64,000 bases of DNA from an uncultured Steroidobacter sp. (lineage in GTDB: Bacteria; Pseudomonadota; Gammaproteobacteria; Steroidobacterales; Steroidobacteraceae). Position 1 is the stretch's first letter. Every line of letters starts with the position of its first letter. Where the stretch lies: the NCBI GenBank assembly GCA_937864115.1, contig CALMII010000027.1, forward strand, positions 1 to 64,000. The letters run 5' to 3'. Position numbers and translations under genes: made by a program. This document shows, in pieces, positions 36,611 through 45,926 of the stretch. The notes below the pieces were generated by a model. That model made no database searches. It had not been told where the DNA came from and saw only the letters and a program-made list of their open reading frames with translations.

Positions 36611-36768
36611 GTTTCACACGGAGAGCACAGAGGTCAGAGGAAGAAGAATTTCCACGGGGAAAGAATGGGGAACACGGGGATAAGAAATTTTCTGTTCCGA
36701 ACCCCGTGTTCTCCGTGTTCCCCATTCTTTCCCCGTGGAAATTCCTCTTCTTTGTCTTGTGTGAACTT
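36611..36768. repeat. Family C long palindrome
   Basis: Arms begin TTTCACACGGAG and continue through AATTTCCACGGGGAAAGAAT and AACACGGGG before turning back at AACCCCGTGTT. The mirror arm ends GTGTGAAC. It directly follows the efflux operon, where it may end transcription. Confidence 0.9.
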
Positions 36769-36863
36769 TTCTTGCCCCCGAAACCCTGCCATTTTCTGGC
36801 AGCTAAAGTTGCCGCCGCCGACGGCGCCGGGGGTATGCTGCGGCTCTCCCGCAGCGTCCTTCC

Positions 36864-39800
36864 ATGAGCACCGAGCATCTGTTTCATCCCGCCGTCGCGA
36901 GCTGGTTCGACCGGACGTTTTCCGGGCCGACGCCGGCGCAGGCGGATGCGTGGCCGGCGATCCAGTCGGGAAAAAATGTATTGATCGCGGCGCCCACCGG
37001 TTCGGGCAAGACGCTCGCGGCGTTTCTGGCGGTGATCGATGAACTGGTGCGCGAAGGCAGCCACTGGGGGCTGCCCGACGAAACGCGCGTCGTCTACGTC
37101 TCGCCACTCAAGGCGCTCTCCAACGACATCCACAAGAATCTGGAAGCGCCGCTCGCCGGCATTCGCGAGCATCTGCGTGATCACACCATCCGCGACGTCG
37201 AGATCCGGTCGTGGGTACGCACCGGCGATACGCCGCAGCACGAGCGCGCGCAGGTGCGCAAGAAGGCGCCGCACATCGTCGTCACGACGCCCGAGTCGCT
37301 CTACATCCTGCTCGGCTCCGCCTCGGGTCGCGAGATGCTGTCGACGGTCGGCACGGTCATCGTCGATGAAATCCACGCCGTCGCCGGCAGCAAGCGCGGC
37401 AGTCATCTGTCGCTGTCGCTCGAACGGCTCGAAGCATTGACGGGCCGCTCGTTGCGACGCATCGGGCTGTCGGCGACGCAGAAGCCGATCGAAGAGGTGG
37501 CGAGATTTCTGACGGGGGGCGGTGAGCGGCGGGCCGTGAGCGATGAGCCGGATTCTTCTCCTTCTGGCTCACCGCTCGTCGCTCATCGCTCACCGCCCCC
37601 CTGCGTCCTCGTCGACTCCGGCCACGTGCGCCGGCGCGATCTCGCCATCGAGCTGCCGGATGCGCCGCTCGAAGCGGTCATGTCCGGCGAGGTGTGGACG
37701 CAGATCTACGATCGTCTGGCGGCGCTCATCCGCGAACATCGCAGCACGCTGGTGTTCGTGAACACGCGGCGGCTCGCCGAACGGCTGGCACGTCATCTGT
37801 CGGAGCGGCTCGGCGAAGAGAACGTCACGGCGCATCACGGCAGCCTGGCGAAGGAACGCCGGCTGAATGCCGAGCAGCGATTGAAGCGCGGCGAACTGCA
37901 GGCGCTGGTCGCCACCGCCTCGCTCGAACTCGGCATCGACATCGGCGACGTCGATCTGGTGTGCCAGATCAGCTCGCCGCGTTCGATCAACGCGTTCCTG
38001 CAGCGCGTCGGCCGTTCGGGCCACGCGGTCGGCGGCACGCCGAAGGGACGGATCTTCCCGCTGTCGCGCGACGACCTGGCCGAATGCACGGCATTGCTCG
38101 ATGCGGTGCGTCGCGGCGAACTCGATCGCCTGAAGATTCCGGAAAACGCCATCGACGTGCTGGCGCAGCAGCTCGTGGCCGAAAGCGCGGCGCACGAATG
38201 CGGCGAGAACGAGCTGTTCGATCTGGTCCGTCGTGCCTGGCCGTATCGCAACCTCGAACGCAGCGTGTTCGATCAGGTACTGCAGATGCTGGCCGAGGGC
38301 TACACGACGCGACGCGGCCGTCACGGCGCGCTCATTTATCACGATGCAGTGAATCATCTGGTGCGCGGTCGCAAGGGCGCGCGGCTCACGGCCCTCACCT
38401 CCGGCGGCGCGATTCCCGATACGGCCGACTATCAGGTGATGCTAGAGCCGGAAGGCACGCTCGTCGGCACGGTCAACGAGGACTTCGCGGTCGAGAGCCT
38501 GCAGGGCGACATTTTCCAGCTCGGCAATCAGTCGTATCGCATCCAGCGCGTCGAACGCAGCGTCGTGCGTGTGGAAGATGCGCACGGCGAACCGCCGTCG
38601 ATTCCGTTCTGGCTGGGCGAGGCGCCGGGACGGACGGATGAACTGTCGGTGGCGGTGTCGCGGTTGCGGGAGGAGTTCGAGGAACGTGCGGAGCAGGACG
38701 CCCCCACCCCAGCCCTCCCCCGCTTCGCGGAGGAGGGAGCGAAGAATACGGAGCAGCTGGAAGATGCGTCCCTCCCTCCGCTTGCGGGGGGAGGACAGGA
38801 GGGGGGCGGCGCCTACGAATGGCTCACACAGACCCTGCACCTCTCCGACGCCGCCGCCTCGCAACTCACCGACTATCTCGCCGCCGCTCGCGCCGCGCTC
38901 GGCCATCTGCCGACGCGCCAGCGCATCGTCTTCGAACGCTTCTTCGACGAAGCCGGCGGCATGCAGCTGGTGATTCATTCGCCGTTCGGCAACCGCATCA
39001 ATCGCGCCTGGGGACTCGCGCTGCGCAAGCGCTTCTGTCGCAGCTTCAACTTCGAACTGCAGGCGGCGGCGACGGAGGACACGATCATCCTGTCGCTCAC
39101 CACGGCGCACAGCTTCGAGCTGATCGACGTCGCGCGTTACTTGCATCCGAACACCGCGCGCCACCTGCTGATCCAGGCGCTGCTCGACGCACCCATGTTC
39201 ACCACGCGCTGGCGCTGGGACGCGTCGATCGCGCTCGCCCTGCCGCGCTTCCGCGGCGGCAAGAAGGTACCGCCGGCGCTGGCGCGCATGAATGCGGAGG
39301 ATCTGCTCGCGTCCGTCTTCCCGGATCAGGTGGCCTGCGGCGAGAACATCGTCGGCGAGATCGAGGTACCGGATCATCCGCTGGTGCAGCAGACCGTGCG
39401 CGACTGTCTCGAAGACGCGATGGACATCGACGGCTTCGAACAGCTGCTGCACGGCTTGTACAGCGGCGAGATCGAAGTCGACGCGCGCGATCTGACCGAG
39501 CCCTCGCCGCTCGCACTCGAAGTGTTGTCGGCACGGCCGTATGCGTATCTCGACGATGCGCCGCTGGAGGAACGCCGCACGCAGGCCGTGATGAGCCGCC
39601 GCTGGCTGGATCCGGATTCGGCCGCCGACATCGGCAAGCTCGATCCGGACGCCATCGCGCGCGTACGCGAGGAAGCGTGGCCGGATGCGGGATCGGCGGA
39701 TGAGTTGCACGACGCGCTGGCGTGGCTGACGTTCATGACGGAAGACGAGGCGAGCGGCAATCCAATGTGGCCCGGATTGTTGCAGCAGTTGATCACGCAA

Positions 39801-41528
39801 CGAAGAGTCGCGCGACTGCCACGCGCGGGCGCCCCCTCCCTGGCCCTCCCCCGCTTCGCGGAGGAGGGAACACTCCTTCCTCCGCTTGCGGGGGAAGGTC
39901 GGGATGGGGGCTCTCTCCTAGTCGCCGTCGAGCGCCTGCCGCTGTTCGACGCCGCACTCGGCGGACTCGATGCCGAGCTTCGCGCAGCGATCCCGCCGGC
40001 GTACGCAAAGTCGTGGACGAAGGAAGATGCGCTGATCGAGATCGTCCGCGGCCGGCTCGAAGGACTCGGTCCGACGACGGCTGCGCAGATCGGTGCATCG
40101 CTTGGTATCGCAACGAAAGACATCGATACGGCACTGCTGGCGCTGGAAGCCGAAGGTACCGCGATGCGCGGACAGTTCGAATCCGTCTCCGGCCAGCCGC
40201 CAGTCGCCAGCAGCCAGCCGCCGCACGACTCCATCGTGCAGTGGTGCGACCGCCGCCTGCTCGCGCGCATCCATCGCTACACCGTCAAGCGTCTGCGCGC
40301 CGAGATCGAGCCGGTACAGGCGCGCGACTATTTGCGCTTCCTGTTCGACTGGCAGCGCGTCACGCTCGCGACGCGCATGCAGGGGCCGGACGCCGTGCCC
40401 GCAGTGCTCGCGCAACTCGAAGGCTTCGAAGGCGCGGCGAGCGCCTGGGAAACGGAAATCCTGCCGGCGCGCATCGCCGAATACGAACCGGCGTGGCTGG
40501 ATGAACAGTGCCTCGCCGGACGCATCGTGTGGGCGCGACTGTCACGGCGCAGCGGCGATGCCGAACGCGGCGCGGCGCCGGTTCGCTCGACACCGATCGC
40601 GCTGCTGTCGCGTCGCAACGTGCGCATCTGGTCGACGTTCTCCATGCCCGATGAGCCAGCGCAGCTCACGGCGAAAGCACAGCAGGTCGCGGAGTTCATC
40701 CGTGCCAACGGCGCTTCCTTCTTCGACGAGATCGTCGAAGGCGCCGGCCTGCTCACCACGCAGGTCGAAGAAGGCCTGGCAGAACTCGTCGCACTCGGTC
40801 TGGTGAACTCCGACAGCTTCGGCGGCCTGCGCGCGCTGCTGATTCCCGCCGACCGCCGCCGCCCGAGCGCGCGCGATGCGCGACGTAAACGACGCATCGC
40901 GATCTTCGGCATGCAGGATGCGGGGCGGTGGACGATGGTGAGGAAGGGCGACTGGCGACTGGCGGCTGGCCACTGGCCAGATCCGGAGGCCGGACGTTCC
41001 GGCCAGCCGCCAGCCGCCAGCGGCCAGCAGCCCGCATCGGCCTCCGCAGATGCAATCGAACACATCTGCCGCACCCTCCTGCGTCGCTGGGGCGTCGTGT
41101 TCTGGAAACTGCTGCAGCGCGAATCCGACTGGCTGCCGCCGTGGCGTCAGCTGCTGACGTGTCTGCGTCGTCTCGAAGCGCGCGGCGAAATCCGCGGCGG
41201 ACGATTCGTGGCCGGCTTCTCCGGCGAACAGTTCGCCCTGCCCGAGGCCATCGGCCTGCTGCGCGATGCGCGCCGCAAACCGGAGAACAGGGAGTTCGTG
41301 TCGCTGTCGGCTGCCGATCCGCTCAACCTGATCGGCATCGTCACGCCGGGCAATCGCCTGCCCTCGCTGACCGGCAATCGCGTGCTGTATCGCGACGGCC
41401 TGCCGCTGGCGCTGCTGGCGGGCGGCGAAGTGAAGTTCCTCGAAGAGCTCGACAAGGCGGAACAGTGGCAGGCGCAGAATGCGCTGCAGCGCCGGCAGGT
41501 GCCGGCACTGCTCGGCGATCTCGCCTGA
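36864..41528 (+). CDS. lhr: Lhr-type superfamily 2 ATP-dependent helicase with repeat-encoded insertions
   Basis: This 1554-residue DNA/RNA helicase is of the large Lhr class. The motor has Walker A APTGSGKT and DEIH as motif II, then motif III SAT and the HxGRxGR-like motif VI region as GRSGHAVGG. The long C-terminal extension of the Lhr core and winged-helix domains follow. It probably acts in DNA repair; Lhr proteins are linked to alkylation and crosslink response. Five segments look foreign: about residues 217-246 (family E), 613-648 (B), 990-1016 (B), 1109-1120 (E half) and 1362-1390 (E). Without these it would be about 1420 residues. Confidence 0.92.
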   Translation: MSTEHLFHPAVASWFDRTFSGPTPAQADAWPAIQSGKNVLIAAPTGSGKTLAAFLAVIDELVREGSHWGLPDETRVVYVSPLKALSNDIHKNLEAPLAGIREHLRDHTIRDVEIRSWVRTGDTPQHERAQVRKKAPHIVVTTPESLYILLGSASGREMLSTVGTVIVDEIHAVAGSKRGSHLSLSLERLEALTGRSLRRIGLSATQKPIEEVARFLTGGGERRAVSDEPDSSPSGSPLVAHRSPPPCVLVDSGHVRRRDLAIELPDAPLEAVMSGEVWTQIYDRLAALIREHRSTLVFVNTRRLAERLARHLSERLGEENVTAHHGSLAKERRLNAEQRLKRGELQALVATASLELGIDIGDVDLVCQISSPRSINAFLQRVGRSGHAVGGTPKGRIFPLSRDDLAECTALLDAVRRGELDRLKIPENAIDVLAQQLVAESAAHECGENELFDLVRRAWPYRNLERSVFDQVLQMLAEGYTTRRGRHGALIYHDAVNHLVRGRKGARLTALTSGGAIPDTADYQVMLEPEGTLVGTVNEDFAVESLQGDIFQLGNQSYRIQRVERSVVRVEDAHGEPPSIPFWLGEAPGRTDELSVAVSRLREEFEERAEQDAPTPALPRFAEEGAKNTEQLEDASLPPLAGGGQEGGGAYEWLTQTLHLSDAAASQLTDYLAAARAALGHLPTRQRIVFERFFDEAGGMQLVIHSPFGNRINRAWGLALRKRFCRSFNFELQAAATEDTIILSLTTAHSFELIDVARYLHPNTARHLLIQALLDAPMFTTRWRWDASIALALPRFRGGKKVPPALARMNAEDLLASVFPDQVACGENIVGEIEVPDHPLVQQTVRDCLEDAMDIDGFEQLLHGLYSGEIEVDARDLTEPSPLALEVLSARPYAYLDDAPLEERRTQAVMSRRWLDPDSAADIGKLDPDAIARVREEAWPDAGSADELHDALAWLTFMTEDEASGNPMWPGLLQQLITQRRVARLPRAGAPSLALPRFAEEGTLLPPLAGEGRDGGSLLVAVERLPLFDAALGGLDAELRAAIPPAYAKSWTKEDALIEIVRGRLEGLGPTTAAQIGASLGIATKDIDTALLALEAEGTAMRGQFESVSGQPPVASSQPPHDSIVQWCDRRLLARIHRYTVKRLRAEIEPVQARDYLRFLFDWQRVTLATRMQGPDAVPAVLAQLEGFEGAASAWETEILPARIAEYEPAWLDEQCLAGRIVWARLSRRSGDAERGAAPVRSTPIALLSRRNVRIWSTFSMPDEPAQLTAKAQQVAEFIRANGASFFDEIVEGAGLLTTQVEEGLAELVALGLVNSDSFGGLRALLIPADRRRPSARDARRKRRIAIFGMQDAGRWTMVRKGDWRLAAGHWPDPEAGRSGQPPAASGQQPASASADAIEHICRTLLRRWGVVFWKLLQRESDWLPPWRQLLTCLRRLEARGEIRGGRFVAGFSGEQFALPEAIGLLRDARRKPENREFVSLSAADPLNLIGIVTPGNRLPSLTGNRVLYRDGLPLALLAGGEVKFLEELDKAEQWQAQNALQRRQVPALLGDLA
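37514..37601. repeat. Family E palindrome inside lhr, first copy
   Basis: GGGGGGCGGTGAGC at the left and its mirror ending GCTCACCGCCCCCC enclose GTGAGCGATGAG and CTCATCGCTCAC. The 88-base palindrome is read through without a stop, giving a Ser/Pro/Arg-rich loop between motifs Ia and III of the helicase. Confidence 0.85.
38700..38807 (+). repeat. Family B palindrome inside lhr, first B copy
   Basis: Left half CCCTCCCCCGCTTCGCGGAG, right half CCCTCCCTCCGCTTGCGGGG. Its 108 bases (36 codons) are read as [13 protein letters not shown], a spacer, then [13 protein letters not shown]. Confidence 0.88.
39831..39911 (+). repeat. Family B palindrome inside lhr, second B copy
   Basis: The most compact copy: 81 bases (27 codons), read as [13 protein letters not shown] then [13 protein letters not shown]. 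It shares CCCTCCCCCGCTTCGCGGAG with the other B copies. Confidence 0.88.
40190..40222 (+). repeat. Family E half-element inside lhr
   Basis: GGCCAGCCGCCAGTCGCCAG matches one arm of the palindrome at 40947-41032. It is read as a short Gln/Pro/Ser run. Confidence 0.6.
40947..41032. repeat. Family E palindrome inside lhr, second full copy
   Basis: GGCGACTGGCGACTGGCGGC at the left and its mirror GCCGCCAGCCGCCAG at the right, with a GGAGGCCGGACGTTCCGGCC centre. It is read in frame as a Trp/Gly/Ala/Pro-rich insertion near the C-terminus. Confidence 0.8.
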
Positions 41529-41537
41529 GATTTCTTA

Positions 41538-41626
41538 CTGTAGGTCAGGCTTGTAGGTCAGGCTTGTAGGTCAGGCTTTAGCCTGACTCCTTAGAAAGAA
41601 GGCCGGCTGAAGCCGGCCCCACAGGG
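41538..41626. repeat. Family A element with triplicated half-unit
   Basis: The 13-base unit GTAGGTCAGGCTT is present three times in tandem before the TAGCCTGAC arm, then a GCCGGC hairpin ending CCACAGG. It lies between the convergent lhr and lipoprotein genes. Confidence 0.88.
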
Positions 41627-41635
41627 AGGAAGAAT

Positions 41636-42424
41636 TCAGATCACGCCGGTCAGTTTCTTCTCTTCCTGCTCCACCGGCTCGTCGCGATCGTATTCGGGCT
41701 GCAACGAATCGGGATCGACCGGCGCCTTCTCCTGCCGGTGCTCGCGCCGCACGTCGTTCGCGTTGCGCTGGCCGATGGTGCCGAGCCCGTTCATGCGCGT
41801 GTTCACGCGGCTCGGACTGCCGGTATAGAAGATGGCGCCGACGCCGTTCATGGTCGCGTCCAGCGCTTCGGTCGGGTGCACGACAATGCTGCCGACGCCG
41901 GCGACCGTCACGTCGGCGTCGCGGGTGACGAGATCGCCGAGATCGGCATGGCCGGCGCCGGCCATCAGGATCTTCAGTTCGTCGAGCCGGCCAGCCGCGA
42001 CCAGATTGGTCGCGCCTTCCAGACGGATACGCACATCGCCGCCGTCGAAACCGGTGACGCGCACGTCGTTGCCGCCCTGCACTTCCAGTTTTTCCAGCGA
42101 CGGCACGCCGACGCGCACGATCGGGCGCGGACTGGTGCCGATGGCGACCCAGTCCTTGCGACGCACCTTGATCTGCAGCGTGTCGCCATGCACTTCGGTC
42201 TGCAGCCGCTCCAGGAACGGATCGCGGCCTTCGACTTGCAGCGACGCAGGCACGCCGACCGTGATGTGCAGGCGCGTGGCGCCGTCGATGTCGATCGAAT
42301 CGAACTCGCCGACCTGACGCGTCTCGGTGCGCACCGGGCCGGTGGTCAGGGGGCCGTCGCCGCAGGCGGCGAGCAGCGAAAGCGCAGCGCTCGCCAGGAC
42401 GACGCGGGCGATGAAGGCAGTCAT
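41636..42424 (-). CDS. DUF2807 (head-GIN) domain lipoprotein
   Basis: This 262-residue protein has a lipobox LLAACGDG, so it is probably anchored in the outer or inner membrane facing the periplasm. Two repeats of a beta-helix-like DUF2807 domain follow, with the recurrent motifs FDSIDIDGATRLHITVG and VTVAGVGSI. An acidic/basic tail (EYDRDEPVEQEEKK) closes it. The family is widespread in envelope maintenance but unassigned in function. It reads toward lhr and is followed upstream (42425-42520) by a 96-base gap to the next minus-strand gene, with which it may be co-transcribed. Confidence 0.82.
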   Translation of the reverse strand: MTAFIARVVLASAALSLLAACGDGPLTTGPVRTETRQVGEFDSIDIDGATRLHITVGVPASLQVEGRDPFLERLQTEVHGDTLQIKVRRKDWVAIGTSPRPIVRVGVPSLEKLEVQGGNDVRVTGFDGGDVRIRLEGATNLVAAGRLDELKILMAGAGHADLGDLVTRDADVTVAGVGSIVVHPTEALDATMNGVGAIFYTGSPSRVNTRMNGLGTIGQRNANDVRREHRQEKAPVDPDSLQPEYDRDEPVEQEEKKLTGVI

Positions 42425-42520
42425 GACGGTGTCGGCTCCAGCGTAGTGGACGCGATCATGGGCGCCGCCGCCGCGGCGTTGAAGTCTTCACCGGCGAACG
42501 ACCGCGGATTGCCGGCGGAG

Positions 42521-43030
42521 CTACTGCCGCCGGTAGACAAGCGTGTACGTCAGGGGTGCTGACAGCTGCGGACTGGTGATCGTCACCGCCAGCGTCAGTG
42601 CCCCGTCGGGCGCGAGGCTGAACTCATTGACCCGCTGTCCATCCTCCGCCTTGAAGGTCTGCTGCAGCTGCGCGCCCTGCGCGTGCGCGCTGACATCGAA
42701 CTGCTCGCCGTCGTCGCGCGTCCATTTCACGGTGCTGCCGTCCGCGGGCATCACGATGGGCTTGCCCTTGTCGTAGCGCACCGTGATCCGCGTACCGTCA
42801 TTGCCGATCTCGATGCGCTGGTACAGCGGGTTGGTCGACTTCAGCCGGCTCTTCGCAACGGCGCGCACCAGGAAGTTCATCTTCGCGGTTGCGCTGTCGA
42901 TGGCCTTGTCGATCGCTTCCTTCGGGGTGCCGGCGCTGACGAATGTTCCCTGCAGCGCCGGTTCCTGGGCGATGGCGTCGGCACAGGCAAACGCCAGTAC
43001 CAGCACGGCAATGCGGCTGAGAGGGGACAT
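42521..43030 (-). CDS. Hypothetical secreted protein
   Basis: This 169-residue protein has a signal peptide (MSPLSRIAVLVLAFACADAIA) and a mature part that looks like a beta-sandwich or lipocalin-like barrel (YQRIEIGNDGTRITVRYDKG and TLAVTITSPQLSAPL). No family is recognised. The start at 43030 has AGGAG; the open frame extends upstream to 43177 without a signal. It is divergent from the diguanylate cyclase gene, and a CRP/Clp-like palindrome lies between them. Confidence 0.6.
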   Translation of the reverse strand: MSPLSRIAVLVLAFACADAIAQEPALQGTFVSAGTPKEAIDKAIDSATAKMNFLVRAVAKSRLKSTNPLYQRIEIGNDGTRITVRYDKGKPIVMPADGSTVKWTRDDGEQFDVSAHAQGAQLQQTFKAEDGQRVNEFSLAPDGALTLAVTITSPQLSAPLTYTLVYRRQ

Positions 43031-43169
43031 GGGGAACTCCTGCGGCCGGAGCGTGAGCCTCGCGCGCGGATGGGACCAGCCGTGAAAAGCGCAATGCAGG
43101 CGATGCCTGACCGGGCCATCCCGCGGCTCCTGACAGAATGCAGCAGGGCACGGAGGCATTGACGGGTTT

Positions 43170-43185
43170 TGTGACACGGATCACA
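43170..43185. promoter_or_regulatory. CRP/Clp-type binding palindrome
   Basis: TGTGACACGGATCACA is a perfect match to the TGTGA-N6-TCACA consensus. It is 83 bases before the diguanylate cyclase start and 139 bases before the divergent secreted-protein start. A second overlapping TCACACGACTGTGTGA palindrome follows at once. Confidence 0.7.
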
Positions 43186-43268
43186 CGACTGTGTGATGGT
43201 GTTCAGGATTGCCGCAGTCGCAGCGCGGTAAGTTAACGCTGCAGAATCGCATCGCAGCCCCCGCCTGA

Positions 43269-44555
43269 ATGCCCGACATCCCCTCCAGCACCGTCGATCC
43301 CGCCGCTGCGGCGCATGCGCCGCAGGCGAAGCCTCGCCGCATGTGGCCCGGACGGCTGGTGACGCGGATATTTCCGTCGCTGGCGTTCGAAAAGAACCTC
43401 GAACGTCAGTTCCGGCAGTGGTACGCGGAACACGTACGCACCCGCATCCGCAATCTGACCTGGATTCCGATCGTGGCGATGCTGCTGGCGATGTTCGCCG
43501 GCGGCCCGTTCGCCGATCTGCGCACGGCCGTCTTCGGCAACGATCCCCCGGCCCCGTTCGATTTCGTCCGCTTCGGCCTGATCCTGCCGAGCTGCGCGCT
43601 GCTGCTCGCAACGACGTACACGAGTCTGTATGCGCGCTGGTACGCGCTGTCGGCGCAGATCGTGCTGCCATTGCAGGCCGTCAGCCTGACGGTGCTCGAC
43701 GTGCTAATGAATGCCCAGGGCTACTCGCTGAATGCGCTGCTGCTGCTGCTCGCGCTCGGTCCGTTCTTCCTGCTCGGCATGTCGCAGACGCAGGTCCTGC
43801 GCACGGTGTGCCTCATCCTCGCGATCTATGGCGTCGGCGGCTACGTCGGCGGCCTCGACGGCGGCCAGCGTTTCTTCGACCTGGCGGTGATGGTTTTCGC
43901 CGCGGGCATCGGCGCCGCGCTGCACTATTCGCTGCAGAAATCGCTGCGCCACAACTATCTGTCGACCCAGATCATGAGCGAGTCGCTCAATCGCGATGCG
44001 CTCACCGGCATCCACAACCGGCGCATGTTCGACGAACACGCGGCACGCATGTGGCAGCAGGCCGCACGCACCGGCGCGCCGGTGGCGCTGCTCATGATCG
44101 ACATCGATCACTTCAAGGCCTTCAACGACTACGGCGGTCACCAGGCCGGCGATGCCTGTCTCGTGAAAGTGGCCGCGGCGCTGAGTCGCGCCGCCCGCCG
44201 CCCGCTGGACCTGACCGCACGCTACGGCGGCGAGGAATTCGCCGTGCTGCTGTACGACACGCGCCGCGACAGCGTCGAAGAACTGTGCCGCGAACTGCAC
44301 GCCGCGCTCGCCGCGCTCGCGATCGAACATCCCGCCTTCACCGACGGCCAGCGCGTCACCTTCAGCATCGGCGCCGCGTGCGTCGAACCGCGCCCGGAAC
44401 GACGCGTCGAAGGACTGATCCAGCTCGCCGACGAGGCGCTCTACGCCGCGAAGGAACGCGGCCGCAACCGCACCGTCGTGATGGATCGCGAATACGAAAC
44501 GCTGCGCACCGGCGTTTTCCGGGTGAAGCGGCGCCGAGAGAGTGTGGCGGCATAG
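43269..44555 (+). CDS. Membrane diguanylate cyclase (GGEEF)
   Basis: This 428-residue protein has a short cytoplasmic start and about five or six membrane helices from residues 65-235. Its C-terminal GGDEF domain begins at LTGIHNRRMF. The active-site loop is GGEEF (320-324), and Arg311-x2-Asp314 five residues earlier is a complete inhibitory I-site, so the product c-di-GMP should feed back. The sensory input of the membrane part is unknown. A CRP/Clp-like site lies upstream; in Xanthomonas the Clp regulator itself responds to c-di-GMP. Confidence 0.92.
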   Translation: MPDIPSSTVDPAAAAHAPQAKPRRMWPGRLVTRIFPSLAFEKNLERQFRQWYAEHVRTRIRNLTWIPIVAMLLAMFAGGPFADLRTAVFGNDPPAPFDFVRFGLILPSCALLLATTYTSLYARWYALSAQIVLPLQAVSLTVLDVLMNAQGYSLNALLLLLALGPFFLLGMSQTQVLRTVCLILAIYGVGGYVGGLDGGQRFFDLAVMVFAAGIGAALHYSLQKSLRHNYLSTQIMSESLNRDALTGIHNRRMFDEHAARMWQQAARTGAPVALLMIDIDHFKAFNDYGGHQAGDACLVKVAAALSRAARRPLDLTARYGGEEFAVLLYDTRRDSVEELCRELHAALAALAIEHPAFTDGQRVTFSIGAACVEPRPERRVEGLIQLADEALYAAKERGRNRTVVMDREYETLRTGVFRVKRRRESVAA

Positions 44556-44567
44556 TCGAGAAGTAGG

Positions 44568-44770
44568 ATTTCACACGGAGAGCACGGAGAACACGGAGTT
44601 CGAGGCAAAGAAGCCGGAAGGAATTTCCACGGGGGAAGAAATGGGAACACGGGGAGCACGGGGATAAGAATTTTCTGTCCGAACCCCGTGTCCCCCGTGT
44701 TCCCATTTCTTTCCCCGTGGAAATTCTTCTTCTCCGATCTCTGTGCTCTCTGTGATCTCCGTGTGAAATC
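44568..44770. repeat. Family C long palindrome
   Basis: The longest family C copy: TTTCACACGGAGAGCACGGA through GGAATTTCCACGGGGGAAGA to a turn at CCGAACCCC, with the mirror ending CTCCGTGTGAAATC. Only 12 bases separate it from the next start codon, so the promoter of fbp must lie inside or upstream of it. Confidence 0.9.
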
Positions 44771-44782
44771 TCTCTCCTCTGT

Positions 44783-45832
44783 ATGAGAAACTGCGCGGCA
44801 TCCCCGCTTCACATGGATGCCCGCATGACGGCTGCCGACGCTCTGTCTTCCCGCTCCACCGACATCGTGACGTTGCAGGCGCACATCCTGCAGCAGCAGG
44901 CGCGACATCCCGAGGCCACCGGCCAGTTCTCCTGGATCCTGTCGGCGCTGTCCATCTCGGCGAAAATGATTTCCTCGCACGTGCGACGCGCGCGGCTCGA
45001 CGACGTGCTCGGCACGGTGGGCAATCAGAACGTGCAGGGCGAGCAGCAGCAGAAGCTGGATGTCATCGCCAATGAAATCCTGCTGCGTACGCTCGGCGGG
45101 CGCGAAGGCGTGTCGATCGTCGCCTCGGAAGAAAACGAAGAGCCGGTGATACTGCGCGAGGACGACTCCGCCGAGCGCAAGTACTGCGTCATGTTCGATC
45201 CGCTCGACGGCTCGTCGAACCTCGACATCTGCGGTTCGGTCGGCACGATCTTCAGCATCCTGCGCAAGGACCGCCGCCTGCGCGAACCGAAGGAGTCGCT
45301 GCTGCAGCCCGGCGCGCAGCAGGTGGCCGCGGGCTACGTGCTCTACGGATCGTCGACGGTGTTCGTGCTGACCATCGGCCTGGGCGTCGACATGTTCGTG
45401 CTCGATCCCGCCTACGGCGCGTTCATCCGCGTCGCGCAGGGACTGAAGATGCCGGCGAAGAACAAGTGCTACTCGGTGAACGAAGGCAATCGCCTGAGTT
45501 TCCCGGAGGGTTACCGGAACTACCTCACCTGGGCGCAAGAACAGGGTTATTCGAGCCGGTATGTCGGCGCGATGGTGGCCGACGTGCATCGCATCCTGCT
45601 GCAGGGCGGCGTCTTCATGTATCCGCCGACGAAGAAAGCGCCCAAGGGCAAGCTGCGCCTGATGTACGAAGCCAATCCCATGGCGATGCTGATCGAACAG
45701 GCCGGCGGCAAGGCGCTCGCCGGCCCCGGCCAGCGCATCCTCGATATCCAGCCGACCGACATCCATCAGCGCGTGCCGGTGGTGCTGGGGAGCAGCGAGG
45801 AAGTGGAGAGGGTGATCGGGAAGCTGGGCTGA
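44783..45832 (+). CDS. fbp: Fructose-1,6-bisphosphatase, class I
   Basis: This 349-residue enzyme is of gluconeogenesis and cleaves the 1-phosphate of fructose-1,6-bisphosphate. Family blocks are present: SEENEE (metal-binding), FDPLDGSSNLD (the lithium-sensitive phosphatase signature), and the substrate-binding GGVFMYPPTKKAPKGKLRLM. It ends in the QRVPVVLGS block. Three possible Met starts exist (44783, 44813, 44825), none with a good ribosome-binding site; the longest is given. It is preceded by a family C repeat and followed by a short E-like repeat. Confidence 0.94.
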   Translation: MRNCAASPLHMDARMTAADALSSRSTDIVTLQAHILQQQARHPEATGQFSWILSALSISAKMISSHVRRARLDDVLGTVGNQNVQGEQQQKLDVIANEILLRTLGGREGVSIVASEENEEPVILREDDSAERKYCVMFDPLDGSSNLDICGSVGTIFSILRKDRRLREPKESLLQPGAQQVAAGYVLYGSSTVFVLTIGLGVDMFVLDPAYGAFIRVAQGLKMPAKNKCYSVNEGNRLSFPEGYRNYLTWAQEQGYSSRYVGAMVADVHRILLQGGVFMYPPTKKAPKGKLRLMYEANPMAMLIEQAGGKALAGPGQRILDIQPTDIHQRVPVVLGSSEEVERVIGKLG

Positions 45833-45846
45833 GGACGCCTCGCTCC

Positions 45847-45890
45847 GGCCAGTCGGCCAGCAGACCCGTTGGCCAGTCGGCCGCCTCCCC
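45847..45890. repeat. Family E-like palindrome fragment
   Basis: CGGCCAGTCGGCCAGCAG and GTTGGCCAGTCGGCCGCC are direct-plus-inverted GGCCAG words. It lies between fbp and the ketoacyl-synthase-like gene. Confidence 0.55.
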
Positions 45891-45926
45891 GTTGTATCCT
45901 TCCCCGCCCGCTCTCCAACCAACGGA

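Noticed and set aside
36544..36867. Short open frames within the family C palindrome
   Set aside because: Both strands of the palindrome are open by virtue of the repeat; there is no ribosome-binding site or domain.
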